A stretch of 24,903 bases of DNA from a bacterium (lineage in GTDB: Bacteria > Bacillota > Clostridia > Oscillospirales > CAG-272). Numbering within the stretch: position 1 is the first letter of the stretch; the number at the start of each line of letters is the position of its first letter. Positions 7,563 to 14,741 of the stretch are shown here, piece after piece. The stretch lies in assembly GCA_004558975.1 (NCBI GenBank), contig SFZB01000008.1:1-24903 (forward strand), given 5' to 3'. The notes below the pieces were generated by a model. It had not been told where the DNA came from. It saw nothing but the letters and a program-made list of their open reading frames with translations, and did not search any database. Both the position numbers and the translations under genes were made by a program.

Positions 7563-8635
7563 GGTTTCTCCACCGTGTGACACCAGCCGAAGGTGTCCGG
7601 GAGCGTGCCCCACTGGATCCCCGTCAGCGTGTCGTAGAGTTTCTGCGTCACGGCGCCGATGCCGCCGTCGCCGACCGTGTGCTCCTGCCCCTCGTAGGCA
7701 AGGGTGCCGATCGGAGAGACGACCGCCGCCGTGCCGGTGCCCCATGCCTCCTCGAGCGTCCTGTCCTCAGCGGCACCGATCAGTTCCCCGACCGAGAGCA
7801 GACGCTCTTCGACCTCGTAACCCCACGAGCGGAGCAGTTCGATGCAGGATTTGCGCGTGATGCCGGGGAGGACGGAGCCGGTGAGCGCGGGGGTGACAAT
7901 CTTCCCCGCAATCTTGAACATGACGTTCATGGAGCCGACTTCCTCGATATACTTACGCTCGACGCCGTCAAGCCAAAGCACCTGTGTATAGCCCTTTTCC
8001 TCCGCACGCTTACCGGCACGCAGGCTGGCGGCATAGTTCCCGCCGCACTTCGCATAGCCCGTACCGCCGCGCACGGCGCGGACGTCCTCGTGCTCGATCG
8101 CAATCTTCACCGGGTTGATGCCCTCGGCGTAATAGGCGCCGACAGGCGAGCAGATGATGCAGAGGGTCGCCGCATGAACGGCGTGAACGCCGAGGTGGGG
8201 ATCCGCCCCGAACATGAACGGACGGATATAGAGAGACGTACCGACGCTGTGCGGTACCCAGTCGCGCTCGAGATCCACCAGCATATCCAGCGCACGGAGC
8301 ATGAACGCCTCGTCCACCTCCGGCAGGCACAGGCGCTCCGCGCTGTGATTCATGCGGCGGATATTCTCCATCGAGCGGAACAGGCGGATTTCGCCCGATG
8401 CCGTGCGATACGCTTTCATGCCCTCGAAGATCTCGGTGCCGTAATGCAGCACCGACGCGGCGGGAGAAAGCGAAAGCGGACCGTAGGGGACGATGCGGGC
8501 GTCATGCCACCCCTCCCCCTCCGTATAATCGGCGAGAAACATATGGTCGGTGAAGATCTTACCGAACCCGAGCGCGCTTTCGTCCTGCGGTTTTTCTTTC
8601 GGGGTCGTGGTTCTTGTCAAACGGATTTCTAACAT
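7553..8635 (-). CDS. ilvE: Branched-chain-amino-acid aminotransferase
   Basis: This 360-residue fold-type IV PLP enzyme transfers the amino group between glutamate and the branched-chain 2-oxoacids (valine, leucine, isoleucine). Visible family features are FGKIFTDHMFLADY, LHYGTEIFEGMKAYR, YIRPFMFG, the PLP lysine Lys196 in GTGYAKCGGNYAAS, and EEVGSMNVMF with ALTGSVLPGITR. The length fits the long (eukaryotic-like) BCAT subgroup. TAAGGAGA lies 8 nt before the ATG, and the gene begins 11 nt after the XRE-cupin-synthetase fusion. Within this operon its oxoacid substrate would be the product of the ferredoxin oxidoreductase running in the carboxylating direction. Some BCATs also accept aromatic oxoacids. 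Confidence 0.95.
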   Translation of the reverse strand: MLEIRLTRTTTPKEKPQDESALGFGKIFTDHMFLADYTEGEGWHDARIVPYGPLSLSPAASVLHYGTEIFEGMKAYRTASGEIRLFRSMENIRRMNHSAERLCLPEVDEAFMLRALDMLVDLERDWVPHSVGTSLYIRPFMFGADPHLGVHAVHAATLCIICSPVGAYYAEGINPVKIAIEHEDVRAVRGGTGYAKCGGNYAASLRAGKRAEEKGYTQVLWLDGVERKYIEEVGSMNVMFKIAGKIVTPALTGSVLPGITRKSCIELLRSWGYEVEERLLSVGELIGAAEDRTLEEAWGTGTAAVVSPIGTLAYEGQEHTVGDGGIGAVTQKLYDTLTGIQWGTLPDTFGWCHTVEKPCD

Positions 8636-8646
8636 GGTGTCTCTCC

Positions 8647-10947
8647 TTACAGTTTATTTCTCTGGATCTTACCGCTCGTCGTCTTGGGGAGTTCCTCCCG
8701 GAACACGACGATGCGGGGGTATTTATAGGGAGCGGTACGTTCCTTCACGTAGTTCTGAATCTCTTTTTTGAGTTCCTCCGTCGGGGCGGTGCCACGGGTG
8801 AGGACGATGCTGGCTTTCACCACCTGTCCGCGCACCGGGTCGGGTGCGGCGGAAACGCCGCATTCGAGAATGTACGGCAGTTCCATGAGGACGTTCTCAA
8901 TCTCAAAGGGTCCGATGCGGTAGCCGGAGGATTTGATGAGATCGTCGGTGCGCCCGACATACCAGTAGTAGCCGTCCTCGTCACGCCATGCGGTATCGCC
9001 CGTATGGTAGTAGCCGTCGTGCCAACACTCCGCCGTTTTTTCGTCGTCACGGTAGTAGCCGCGGAACAGTCCGCAGGGCGCGCCCTCCGAGACGTCGATA
9101 CAAATCTCGCCGACCTCGCCGTCCGGCACGGGTCTGCCCTCCCCGTCGAGCAGCGCGACGCGGTAGAGCGGTACCGGCTTCCCCATGGAGCCGAGGCGGG
9201 CGCGGGTACCGACGAGGTTCGCGATCACGCAGGTCGTCTCGCTCTGCCCGAAGCCCTCCATAATCTGTAGTCCCGTCGCCGCCTCAAAGAGACGGAACAC
9301 CTCGGGGTTGAGCGCCTCGCCCGCCGTCGTCATATGCTCGACGGACGAAAGGTCGTAGCGAGAGATATCCTCCTTGACCATCATGCGGAGGATCGTCGGC
9401 GGGGCGCAGAACGTGGTGATATGATATTTCGCGAACATCGGCAGAATATCCGCCGCGTCGAATCTGTCGAAATCATAGACGAAAATCGGCGCTTCACACA
9501 GCCATTGACCGAAGATCTTCCCCCACGCCGCTTTTGCCCAGCCGGTGTCGGCGACGGTGAGATGCAAGCCATCCGGGTTCACACAGTGCCAATACTTCGC
9601 CGTATGAAAATGCCCGAGGGGATAACGGTAATCGTGTGCGGCAATCTTCGGGTTCCCCGAGGTGCCGGAGGTGAAATACATGAGCATCAGGCTGTCGCCC
9701 GAAGGGGCGTCCGCCGGGCGCTCGAACTTCCCGGTGAAGAGCGGGTACTCCCCGTCGAAGTCGCGCCAGCCGTCGCGCTTGCCGTCGACGAGGATACGGG
9801 TCAGCGGCACGCCCGTCTCCGCCGCGGCGGCGTCCACCTCGGCGGCAATATCGCCGTCCGCCGTGGCAACAACGGCGGTGATACCCGCCGCGCCGAGGCG
9901 GTAGGAGATATCATGCGCGCGGAGCTGGCAGGGTGCCGGAATGGAGACGGCGCCGATCTTCATGAGCCCGAGCAGGGCGATCCAGAACTGGTAATGCCGC
10001 TTGAGCAGGAGCAGGACGCGATCACCGCGTCCGATGCCGAGAGAGCGGAAATAGTTCGCTGCGCGGTTGGAAGCACGGGAGAGGTCGGCGAACGTGAAGC
10101 GCCGCTCCGTATGTTCGCGGTCGAGGTGGAGCATCGCGAGCTTCCCCGGTTGCTCCCGCCCGATCCTGTCCACGATATCAAAGGCGAAATGGAACGTATC
10201 GGTGTTTTTGAACGAGAGGGACTCGAGCGCGCCGTTCTCTCCCTCTCGGACGTCGATATAGTCCTCCCACACCCATTTGCGGCTGGGGGTGAACTTCGGC
10301 GGGAGGGTGGTAAACTCGCGCACGCCGCTGTGCGTCAGGTTGGCAATCGGCTCTCCTGCCGGGTTCAAAACGATCGCGTAAAAAAGGCAATCCGCCCCCT
10401 CGGTCGCAATCATGCCGTGGGGCGTCGCACTGTCATAATAGATGCTGTCGCCCGCGCGGAGGATCTCGATATGTTCACCGACCTGCACTTTGAGCGTGCC
10501 GCTGACGATGATGTCACACTCTTGCCCGATGTGGGTCGTGAGTTCAATATCGTGGTGCTGCGCCTCCTCGGAATAAACCGAGCAGACAAACAGCGGTTCG
10601 GCGATACGATTCTTAAAAGCGGCGGCAAGATTGTAATAGATCATGCCGTGCGCCTGTTCGATCTTTTGCCCCTCTCCGCGGCGCGTGACCGTATAGGAAG
10701 AAAGGCGGGGTCCCGTCCCCTCGATAATATCCGTGACGTCGACGCCGAGCGCCTGTGCGCAACGATAGAGAAACGCGAAGTTCAGATCCTGCCGCCCTGC
10801 CTCGCAGGCGATGTATTCCGCCTCCTCGACGTCCGTCTTTTCCGCCATTTCGGCAGTGGATAACCCGACGATCTCCCGCAGGGCGCGGATACGCCCCGCC
10901 ATCTCGCGGATCTTCTCTTCCAGTCCTGTTTTGGTTTTGGTCTGCAT
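8647..10947 (-). CDS. XRE-cupin regulator fused to acyl-CoA synthetase, copy 1
   Basis: This 766-residue three-part protein has an XRE helix-turn-helix at about 17-76 (REIVGLSTAEMAEKTDV), a cupin at about 120-195 (GQECDIIVSGTLKVQVG ... SATPHGM), and an AMP-forming acyl-CoA synthetase at about 245-766. The ligase shows TSGTSGNPK (426-434), MEGFGQSET, HTGDTAWRDEDGYYWYVGR, KSSGYRIGPFEIE and the adenylation lysine Lys760 in SGKIQRNKL. The ligase part resembles medium/branched-chain (ACSM-like) enzymes. Free XRE-cupin proteins usually act as ligand-sensing repressors, so the fusion may tie DNA binding to its own substrate or product. It is the first gene after T-box 1. The ATG at 10947 follows GGGGAGGAATT; the longer frame to 11028 starts at a GTG inside the T-box motif and is rejected. 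Confidence 0.9.
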   Translation of the reverse strand: MQTKTKTGLEEKIREMAGRIRALREIVGLSTAEMAEKTDVEEAEYIACEAGRQDLNFAFLYRCAQALGVDVTDIIEGTGPRLSSYTVTRRGEGQKIEQAHGMIYYNLAAAFKNRIAEPLFVCSVYSEEAQHHDIELTTHIGQECDIIVSGTLKVQVGEHIEILRAGDSIYYDSATPHGMIATEGADCLFYAIVLNPAGEPIANLTHSGVREFTTLPPKFTPSRKWVWEDYIDVREGENGALESLSFKNTDTFHFAFDIVDRIGREQPGKLAMLHLDREHTERRFTFADLSRASNRAANYFRSLGIGRGDRVLLLLKRHYQFWIALLGLMKIGAVSIPAPCQLRAHDISYRLGAAGITAVVATADGDIAAEVDAAAAETGVPLTRILVDGKRDGWRDFDGEYPLFTGKFERPADAPSGDSLMLMYFTSGTSGNPKIAAHDYRYPLGHFHTAKYWHCVNPDGLHLTVADTGWAKAAWGKIFGQWLCEAPIFVYDFDRFDAADILPMFAKYHITTFCAPPTILRMMVKEDISRYDLSSVEHMTTAGEALNPEVFRLFEAATGLQIMEGFGQSETTCVIANLVGTRARLGSMGKPVPLYRVALLDGEGRPVPDGEVGEICIDVSEGAPCGLFRGYYRDDEKTAECWHDGYYHTGDTAWRDEDGYYWYVGRTDDLIKSSGYRIGPFEIENVLMELPYILECGVSAAPDPVRGQVVKASIVLTRGTAPTEELKKEIQNYVKERTAPYKYPRIVVFREELPKTTSGKIQRNKL

Positions 10948-10964
10948 AATTCCTCCCCGGCGGG

Positions 10965-11242
10965 AAAACAGAAAGGCCCGCCTCAAAGTATGACTTTGAG
11001 ACGAGCCGAAAATGACCCGCGGTACCACTCAAATTCACGACATCATGTCGTGCCCTTATCGAGTTCCAGCAAACTCTATGCTCTGACGCGGCAATGACGG
11101 GGAGGGTCTACTCGGAGATCCCTTTCTTCCTCCCGGCTCGGAAACTACAAACACGTATCTGCCCCTCATGGCTCGCACCGACCGCCATGTCTCTGAGAGG
11201 GACCCTGTTACGTGTCCTTTTCTTCAACGCCTTTGGGTGATT
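10965..11242 (-). promoter_or_regulatory. T-box riboswitch 1 (leader of the synthetase/ilvE/oxidoreductase operon)
   Basis: The leader has all main T-box parts on the minus strand. Stem I contains the AGAGA bulge and a distal loop GGUCGGUGCGA. The T-box core GAGUGGUACCGCGG is at 11017-11030, and a competing terminator follows. The UGGU bulge predicts a tRNA with discriminator A. In the 3' strand of the specifier loop I read GA-UAC-GU, that is specifier UAC at 11155-11157, which would mean tRNA-Tyr. Shifting one base gives AUA (Ile), which fits the gene content better but breaks the usual XYC-purine pattern. The type is certain; the amino acid is not. Confidence 0.9.
10968..11007 (-). terminator. 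T-box 1 attenuator terminator
   Basis: On the minus strand GGCUCGUCUCAAAG (10994-11007) pairs over 14 bp, with G-U wobbles, to CUUUGAGGCGGGCC (10975-10988). It is followed by UUUCUGUUUU. The 5' arm lies just after the T-box core, so tRNA-stabilised antitermination would exclude this stem. Confidence 0.85.
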
Positions 11243-11248
11243 TGATAC

Positions 11249-11277
11249 ATTATATCACACTTTGTAACTGCTGTCAA
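11249..11277 (-). promoter_or_regulatory. Promoter of T-box 1 operon
   Basis: This is a perfect consensus sigma-A promoter: TTGACA (11272-11277), a 17-bp spacer and TATAAT (11249-11254). Transcription should start near 11242. The -35 box lies only 8 bp beyond the stop codon of the upstream paralogous synthetase. Confidence 0.92.
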
Positions 11278-11285
11278 CTGTTTTT

Positions 11286-13547
11286 TCACAAAAGATTGCG
11301 CCGGATCTTACCGCTCACGGTTTTGGGGAGCTCTTCCCGGAAGACCACGATACGGGGATATTTATACGGCGCGGTATGCGTCTTGACATAGTCCTGAATC
11401 TCTTTCTTCAGCGCCTCGGTCGGCTCGGTGCCGCGCGTCAGGACGATGCTGGCTTTCACGACCTGCCCGCGCACCTCGTCGGGCGCCGCAGAGACGCCGC
11501 ACTCAAGGACGTACGGCAGTTCCATAATGACGCTCTCGATCTCGAACGGTCCGATCCGATAGCCGGAGGATTTGATCACGTCGTCCACGCGGCTGACATA
11601 GAAGAAATAGCCGTCCTCGTCGCGCCAGGCGGTGTCGCCCGTATGGTAATAGCCGTCATGCCATACCTCGCGCGTGCGCTCGGGGTCGCGGTAATAGCCC
11701 TCGAAAAGTCCGACGGGGGCGCCCCCCGAGACGTCGATACAGATTTCTCCGACCTCACCGACGCCGACAGGGTTGCCGTCCGCATCCAGAAGGTCAATCT
11801 TGTACTGCGGAGACGCCTTACCCATGGACCCGATCTTCGGGGTCGTCCCCGCAAGGTTGGCGATCGTGAGCGTCGTCTCGGTCTGCCCGAACCCTTCCAT
11901 GATCGAGAGCCCCGTGGACAGGAAGAACTGCCTGTGCACCTCGGGGTTGAGTGCCTCGCCCGCCGTTGTCATATGCCGGACGGACGAGAGGTCATAGGAA
12001 GAAAGATCCTCTTTGATCATCAGGCGCAGCATGGTCGGCGGCGCGCAGAAGGTCGTGATGCCGTACTTCGCAAAAAGCGGCAGGAGGTCGGACGCCGAGA
12101 AGCGGCGGAAGTCGTAGACAAAGACCGCGCCCTCACACATGAACTGCCCGTAGAACTTCCCCCAGAGCGACTTGCCCCAGCCGGTGTCGGAAATGGTAAA
12201 ATGGAGCCCGTCACGCTCGCAACAATGCCAGTATTTCGCCGTCACGAAGTGCCCGAGAGCATAGGTATGTTTATGCGCCGCCATTTTGGAGTTCCCCGTC
12301 GTGCCGGAGGTGAAGAACATGAGTGCCGTCTCCTCCCCGCCGGGGGCGTCCTCGGGGCGGTCGTAGCGCCCCGAATAGAGCGTATATTCGCTGTCGAAGT
12401 CATGCCAGCCCGGGCGCGCGCCGCCGACGAGGATCTTGGTCTTCAGCGTCGGACAGGACGCGGCGGCGCTGTCCACGCACGCCGGCACGCCGTCGTCCGC
12501 CGTCGCGAGAATAGCGTCCACCCCCGCGGCGTCGAAACGGTAGGTGAAATCGTGTTCTTTGAGCTGGGAGGTGGCGGGGATTGCAACGGCGCCGAGCTTA
12601 TGGAGCGCAATCATCGCGAACCAGAACTGGTAATGCCGTTTCAGCACCAACATGACCTTATCCCCGCGCCCGATACCGAGCGAACGGAAGTAGTTGACAC
12701 ACCGATTCGACGCCGTTTTCAGATCACGGTAGGTAAAACGGCGCTCGTTCTTATCCGCGTCGAGGTGCAGGAGCGCGAGTTTATCCGGGCATTTCGCGGC
12801 GATGGCGTCGATGATGTCAAAGCCGAAATTAAAGTGTTCCGTATTTCTGAAAGAAACGCCTGTGAGCGCGCCGCTTCCGTCCGTCTCTGTATGTACGAAA
12901 CGGTCGACGACGAGATCGCCCGTATCGGGGACGGCGACCGTGGCGGGTGCCGCCGCGGCAGTATGCTCCACTCCCGGTAGGACAACGGCACAGAACACGC
13001 AGTCCTCCCCGTCGACGGCAATCATGCCGTGGGGCGTTGCGCTGTCATAATAAATGCTGTCGCCCTCGCGGAGCACTTCCGTATGGTCGCCGACCTGCAC
13101 TTTCAGGTGCCCGCGCAGAATCAGGTCAAATTCCTGCCCCGAGTGGCGTGTCAGGTGGATCGGCTGATGCTGGAGCTTCTCGTCATACTCGTACCGCACC
13201 CAATAGGGCTCCGCGATCTTGGAGCGGAAGCGGGGCGCGAGGTTACGGATCAGGATCCCCGCCTCGCGGGCGGTATCCTCTCCCTCTCCGCGACGCGTCA
13301 CGGTATAGGAGGAGAGGTTCGGCTCCCGCCCCTCGAGCAGTTCTGTGAGTTCCATCCCGAAGGCAAGCGCGCAGTTATGAATGAAGGTGAACGGCAGGTC
13401 GACCCCGCCGCCCTCATAGGCGGCGTATTCCTCTTGGGTGAGCCCCGTCTTCTCCGCCATGTCCGCCTCCGACCAGCCGAGGATCTCCCGCATCCCGCGG
13501 ATACGCGTGGCAATCTCCCCGATGCGGAGCATTGTGGATTCGTTCAT
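11286..13547 (-). CDS. XRE-cupin regulator fused to acyl-CoA synthetase, copy 2
   Basis: This 753-residue paralogue of the fusion at 8647-10947 has the same three-domain order: XRE HTH (about 10-70, REILGWSEADMAEKTGL), cupin (about 115-190, SGQEFDLILRGHLKVQVG ... SATPHGM) and AMP-forming acyl-CoA synthetase (about 235-753). Key ligase motifs are TSGTTGNSK, MEGFGQTET, HTGDTAWRDEDGYFFYVSR and the terminal SGKIRRNLL with the adenylation lysine. The C-terminal halves of the two copies match at most positions, while the HTH recognition regions and the cupin-ligase linker differ. The copies therefore probably bind different operators or effectors. It stands alone behind T-box 2, with no terminator before the T-box 1 promoter. 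The ATG at 13547 follows AAAGGAAAG; the upstream extension to 13685 is leader RNA. Confidence 0.9.
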   Translation of the reverse strand: MNESTMLRIGEIATRIRGMREILGWSEADMAEKTGLTQEEYAAYEGGGVDLPFTFIHNCALAFGMELTELLEGREPNLSSYTVTRRGEGEDTAREAGILIRNLAPRFRSKIAEPYWVRYEYDEKLQHQPIHLTRHSGQEFDLILRGHLKVQVGDHTEVLREGDSIYYDSATPHGMIAVDGEDCVFCAVVLPGVEHTAAAAPATVAVPDTGDLVVDRFVHTETDGSGALTGVSFRNTEHFNFGFDIIDAIAAKCPDKLALLHLDADKNERRFTYRDLKTASNRCVNYFRSLGIGRGDKVMLVLKRHYQFWFAMIALHKLGAVAIPATSQLKEHDFTYRFDAAGVDAILATADDGVPACVDSAAASCPTLKTKILVGGARPGWHDFDSEYTLYSGRYDRPEDAPGGEETALMFFTSGTTGNSKMAAHKHTYALGHFVTAKYWHCCERDGLHFTISDTGWGKSLWGKFYGQFMCEGAVFVYDFRRFSASDLLPLFAKYGITTFCAPPTMLRLMIKEDLSSYDLSSVRHMTTAGEALNPEVHRQFFLSTGLSIMEGFGQTETTLTIANLAGTTPKIGSMGKASPQYKIDLLDADGNPVGVGEVGEICIDVSGGAPVGLFEGYYRDPERTREVWHDGYYHTGDTAWRDEDGYFFYVSRVDDVIKSSGYRIGPFEIESVIMELPYVLECGVSAAPDEVRGQVVKASIVLTRGTEPTEALKKEIQDYVKTHTAPYKYPRIVVFREELPKTVSGKIRRNLL

Positions 13548-13575
13548 GTTTCTTTCCTTTCCCGGGTCTTTCCGA

Positions 13576-13617
13576 GAAAACAAAAAGACCCGTCTCAAAA
13601 ATGCTTTGAGACGAGTC
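13576..13617 (-). terminator. T-box 2 attenuator terminator
   Basis: GACUCGUCUCAAA (13605-13617) pairs with UUUGAGACGGGUC (13587-13599) over 13 bp with a 5-nt loop. UUUUUGUUUUC follows on the minus strand. It should also stop transcription arriving from the amidohydrolase operon. Confidence 0.88.
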
Positions 13618-13848
13618 ATATATGACCCGCGGTACCACTCAAATTCACGGTGAAAACGCCGTGCCCTCAGGCTCAAACAAGCCATTTGCGCTCACGCGGC
13701 ATCACGGGAACCCCTACCGGCAAAACACGCTTTGGGGACTCCGACTCGGAAGGGATAGGAACACGTACCGTCCTCACACCGGCTCACACCGCCCGCCGGC
13801 TCTCTGGGATCAAACGATACTTCCGTCTTCGTCACAGTCTTTTTGGAT
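13576..13848 (-). promoter_or_regulatory. T-box riboswitch 2 (leader of synthetase copy 2)
   Basis: Stem I has the GACGAAGA K-turn-like segment, AAGUA (the loop-E strand AGUA), AGAGAG and a GGGCGGUGUGA distal loop. The T-box core GAGUGGUACCGCGG lies at 13627-13640. The specifier strand reads GG-UAC-GUG, giving UAC at 13765-13767 (Tyr by the usual reading). A one-base shift gives GUA (Val). The tRNA discriminator predicted from UGGU is A. The UAC-GUG string is shared with T-box 1, so both copies probably answer to the same tRNA. Confidence 0.9.
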
Positions 13849-13854
13849 GACAAG

Positions 13855-13884
13855 AGTATAGCACACCGCCCCGGGGGCTGTCAA
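13855..13884 (-). promoter_or_regulatory. Promoter of T-box 2, overlapping the amidohydrolase stop codon
   Basis: TTGACA (13879-13884), an 18-bp spacer and TATACT (13855-13860). The TGA stop of the upstream amidohydrolase (13881-13883) is inside the -35 hexamer. Confidence 0.85.
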
Positions 13885-14690
13885 GCCCCAAAGTGACTCT
13901 CAAAGCCGAAAAGTTTTTCGGCGTTTCTATGGAACACCTGTTCGTTTTCTTCCTCGGTCAGCCCGAGCGCTTCCACACGGGCGACCTCCTCCGTGGGGTT
14001 CCACATGGGATAATCGGTGCCGAACAGCACGCGATCCGCCCCCCAGGCGCGCACAAGGCGTCTGCCCTCCTCCGGGGACATGGCAAAGAGGGAGGACGAG
14101 CAATCGACATAGAGGTTCTCATGCCCGGCGAGCATCTCGGTCGCATCCTGCCAAACGGAATAGCCACCGAAATGCGCCCCGATGACCGTCAGGTGCGGGA
14201 AACGCTCCAGCACCGGGAGGAGCCTGTTCGGGTTGGAATAGTCGAAGCGGCGGTCACCCGTGTGGAGAAGCACGGGGAGCCTACCCTCACACGCCTCGAA
14301 AATACGCATACAGCGCGGATCGTCGAGCGCGACCCCCTGAATATCCGGGTGAAGCTTCACCCCGCGGAGCCCGTGCGCGAGCATATACTCGACGTGTACT
14401 CCCGGCTCCGTATTATCCGGGTGAATGGTCCCGAGCCCCAGCATCTGCCCCTCATGGCGCGCCACGGTCTCGACGATATAGTCGTTGATCGAGACGGTCT
14501 GCGTCGGCTTGGTGGCGACGGAAAAGACGAGATAGCGTCCGATTCCCGCCGCCGCGCCCTCCCGGAGCATGGTCTCCATGCGTCCGTCGTAATGCATCGG
14601 GATATGGTAGAACGCCCCGATTGCCCTCGTCGCCTTTTCGGCGATCTTGTCGGGGTAGATATGACAATGTGCGTCAATCATCTGTCTCAC
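13881..14690 (-). CDS. Amidohydrolase family 2 (TIM-barrel metal-dependent hydrolase)
   Basis: This 269-residue cytoplasmic protein belongs to the COG2159/amidohydrolase_2 group, which includes hydrolases and non-oxidative decarboxylases of carboxylic acids. It shows the N-terminal metal motif DAHCHIYP (His8, His10), GVKLHPD, LLHTGDRR, GAHFGGY and the late FGTDYPMWNP with the metal-site Asp. The start is GTG at 14690, supported by AAAGGAAA about 8 nt upstream; an internal ATG at 14681 is too far from that site. It lies 51 nt after the TIM-barrel/acyl-CoA-ligase fusion and is the last gene of the Leu T-box operon. A role as hydrolase or decarboxylase feeding an acid to the ligase is possible but rests on context only. 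The substrate is unknown. Confidence 0.85.
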   Translation of the reverse strand: MRQMIDAHCHIYPDKIAEKATRAIGAFYHIPMHYDGRMETMLREGAAAGIGRYLVFSVATKPTQTVSINDYIVETVARHEGQMLGLGTIHPDNTEPGVHVEYMLAHGLRGVKLHPDIQGVALDDPRCMRIFEACEGRLPVLLHTGDRRFDYSNPNRLLPVLERFPHLTVIGAHFGGYSVWQDATEMLAGHENLYVDCSSSLFAMSPEEGRRLVRAWGADRVLFGTDYPMWNPTEEVARVEALGLTEEENEQVFHRNAEKLFGFESHFGA

Positions 14691-14741
14691 GAAACATTTC
14701 CTTTATATTGACTTTCCGATCGGACTTTTACGAGGGGTGCC

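Noticed and set aside
4326..8635. Reading the operon as a branched-chain amino-acid fermentation pathway
   Set aside because: The enzymes are reversible, so this is possible, but T-box induction by uncharged tRNA and the AMP-forming ligase fit biosynthesis better. Kept as the alternative, not the main call.
9334..10863. Long plus-strand open frame (509 codons) opposite synthetase copy 1
   Set aside because: Shadow of the fusion gene; no start signals and no recognisable motif. The same applies to the 534-codon frame at 11376-12980.
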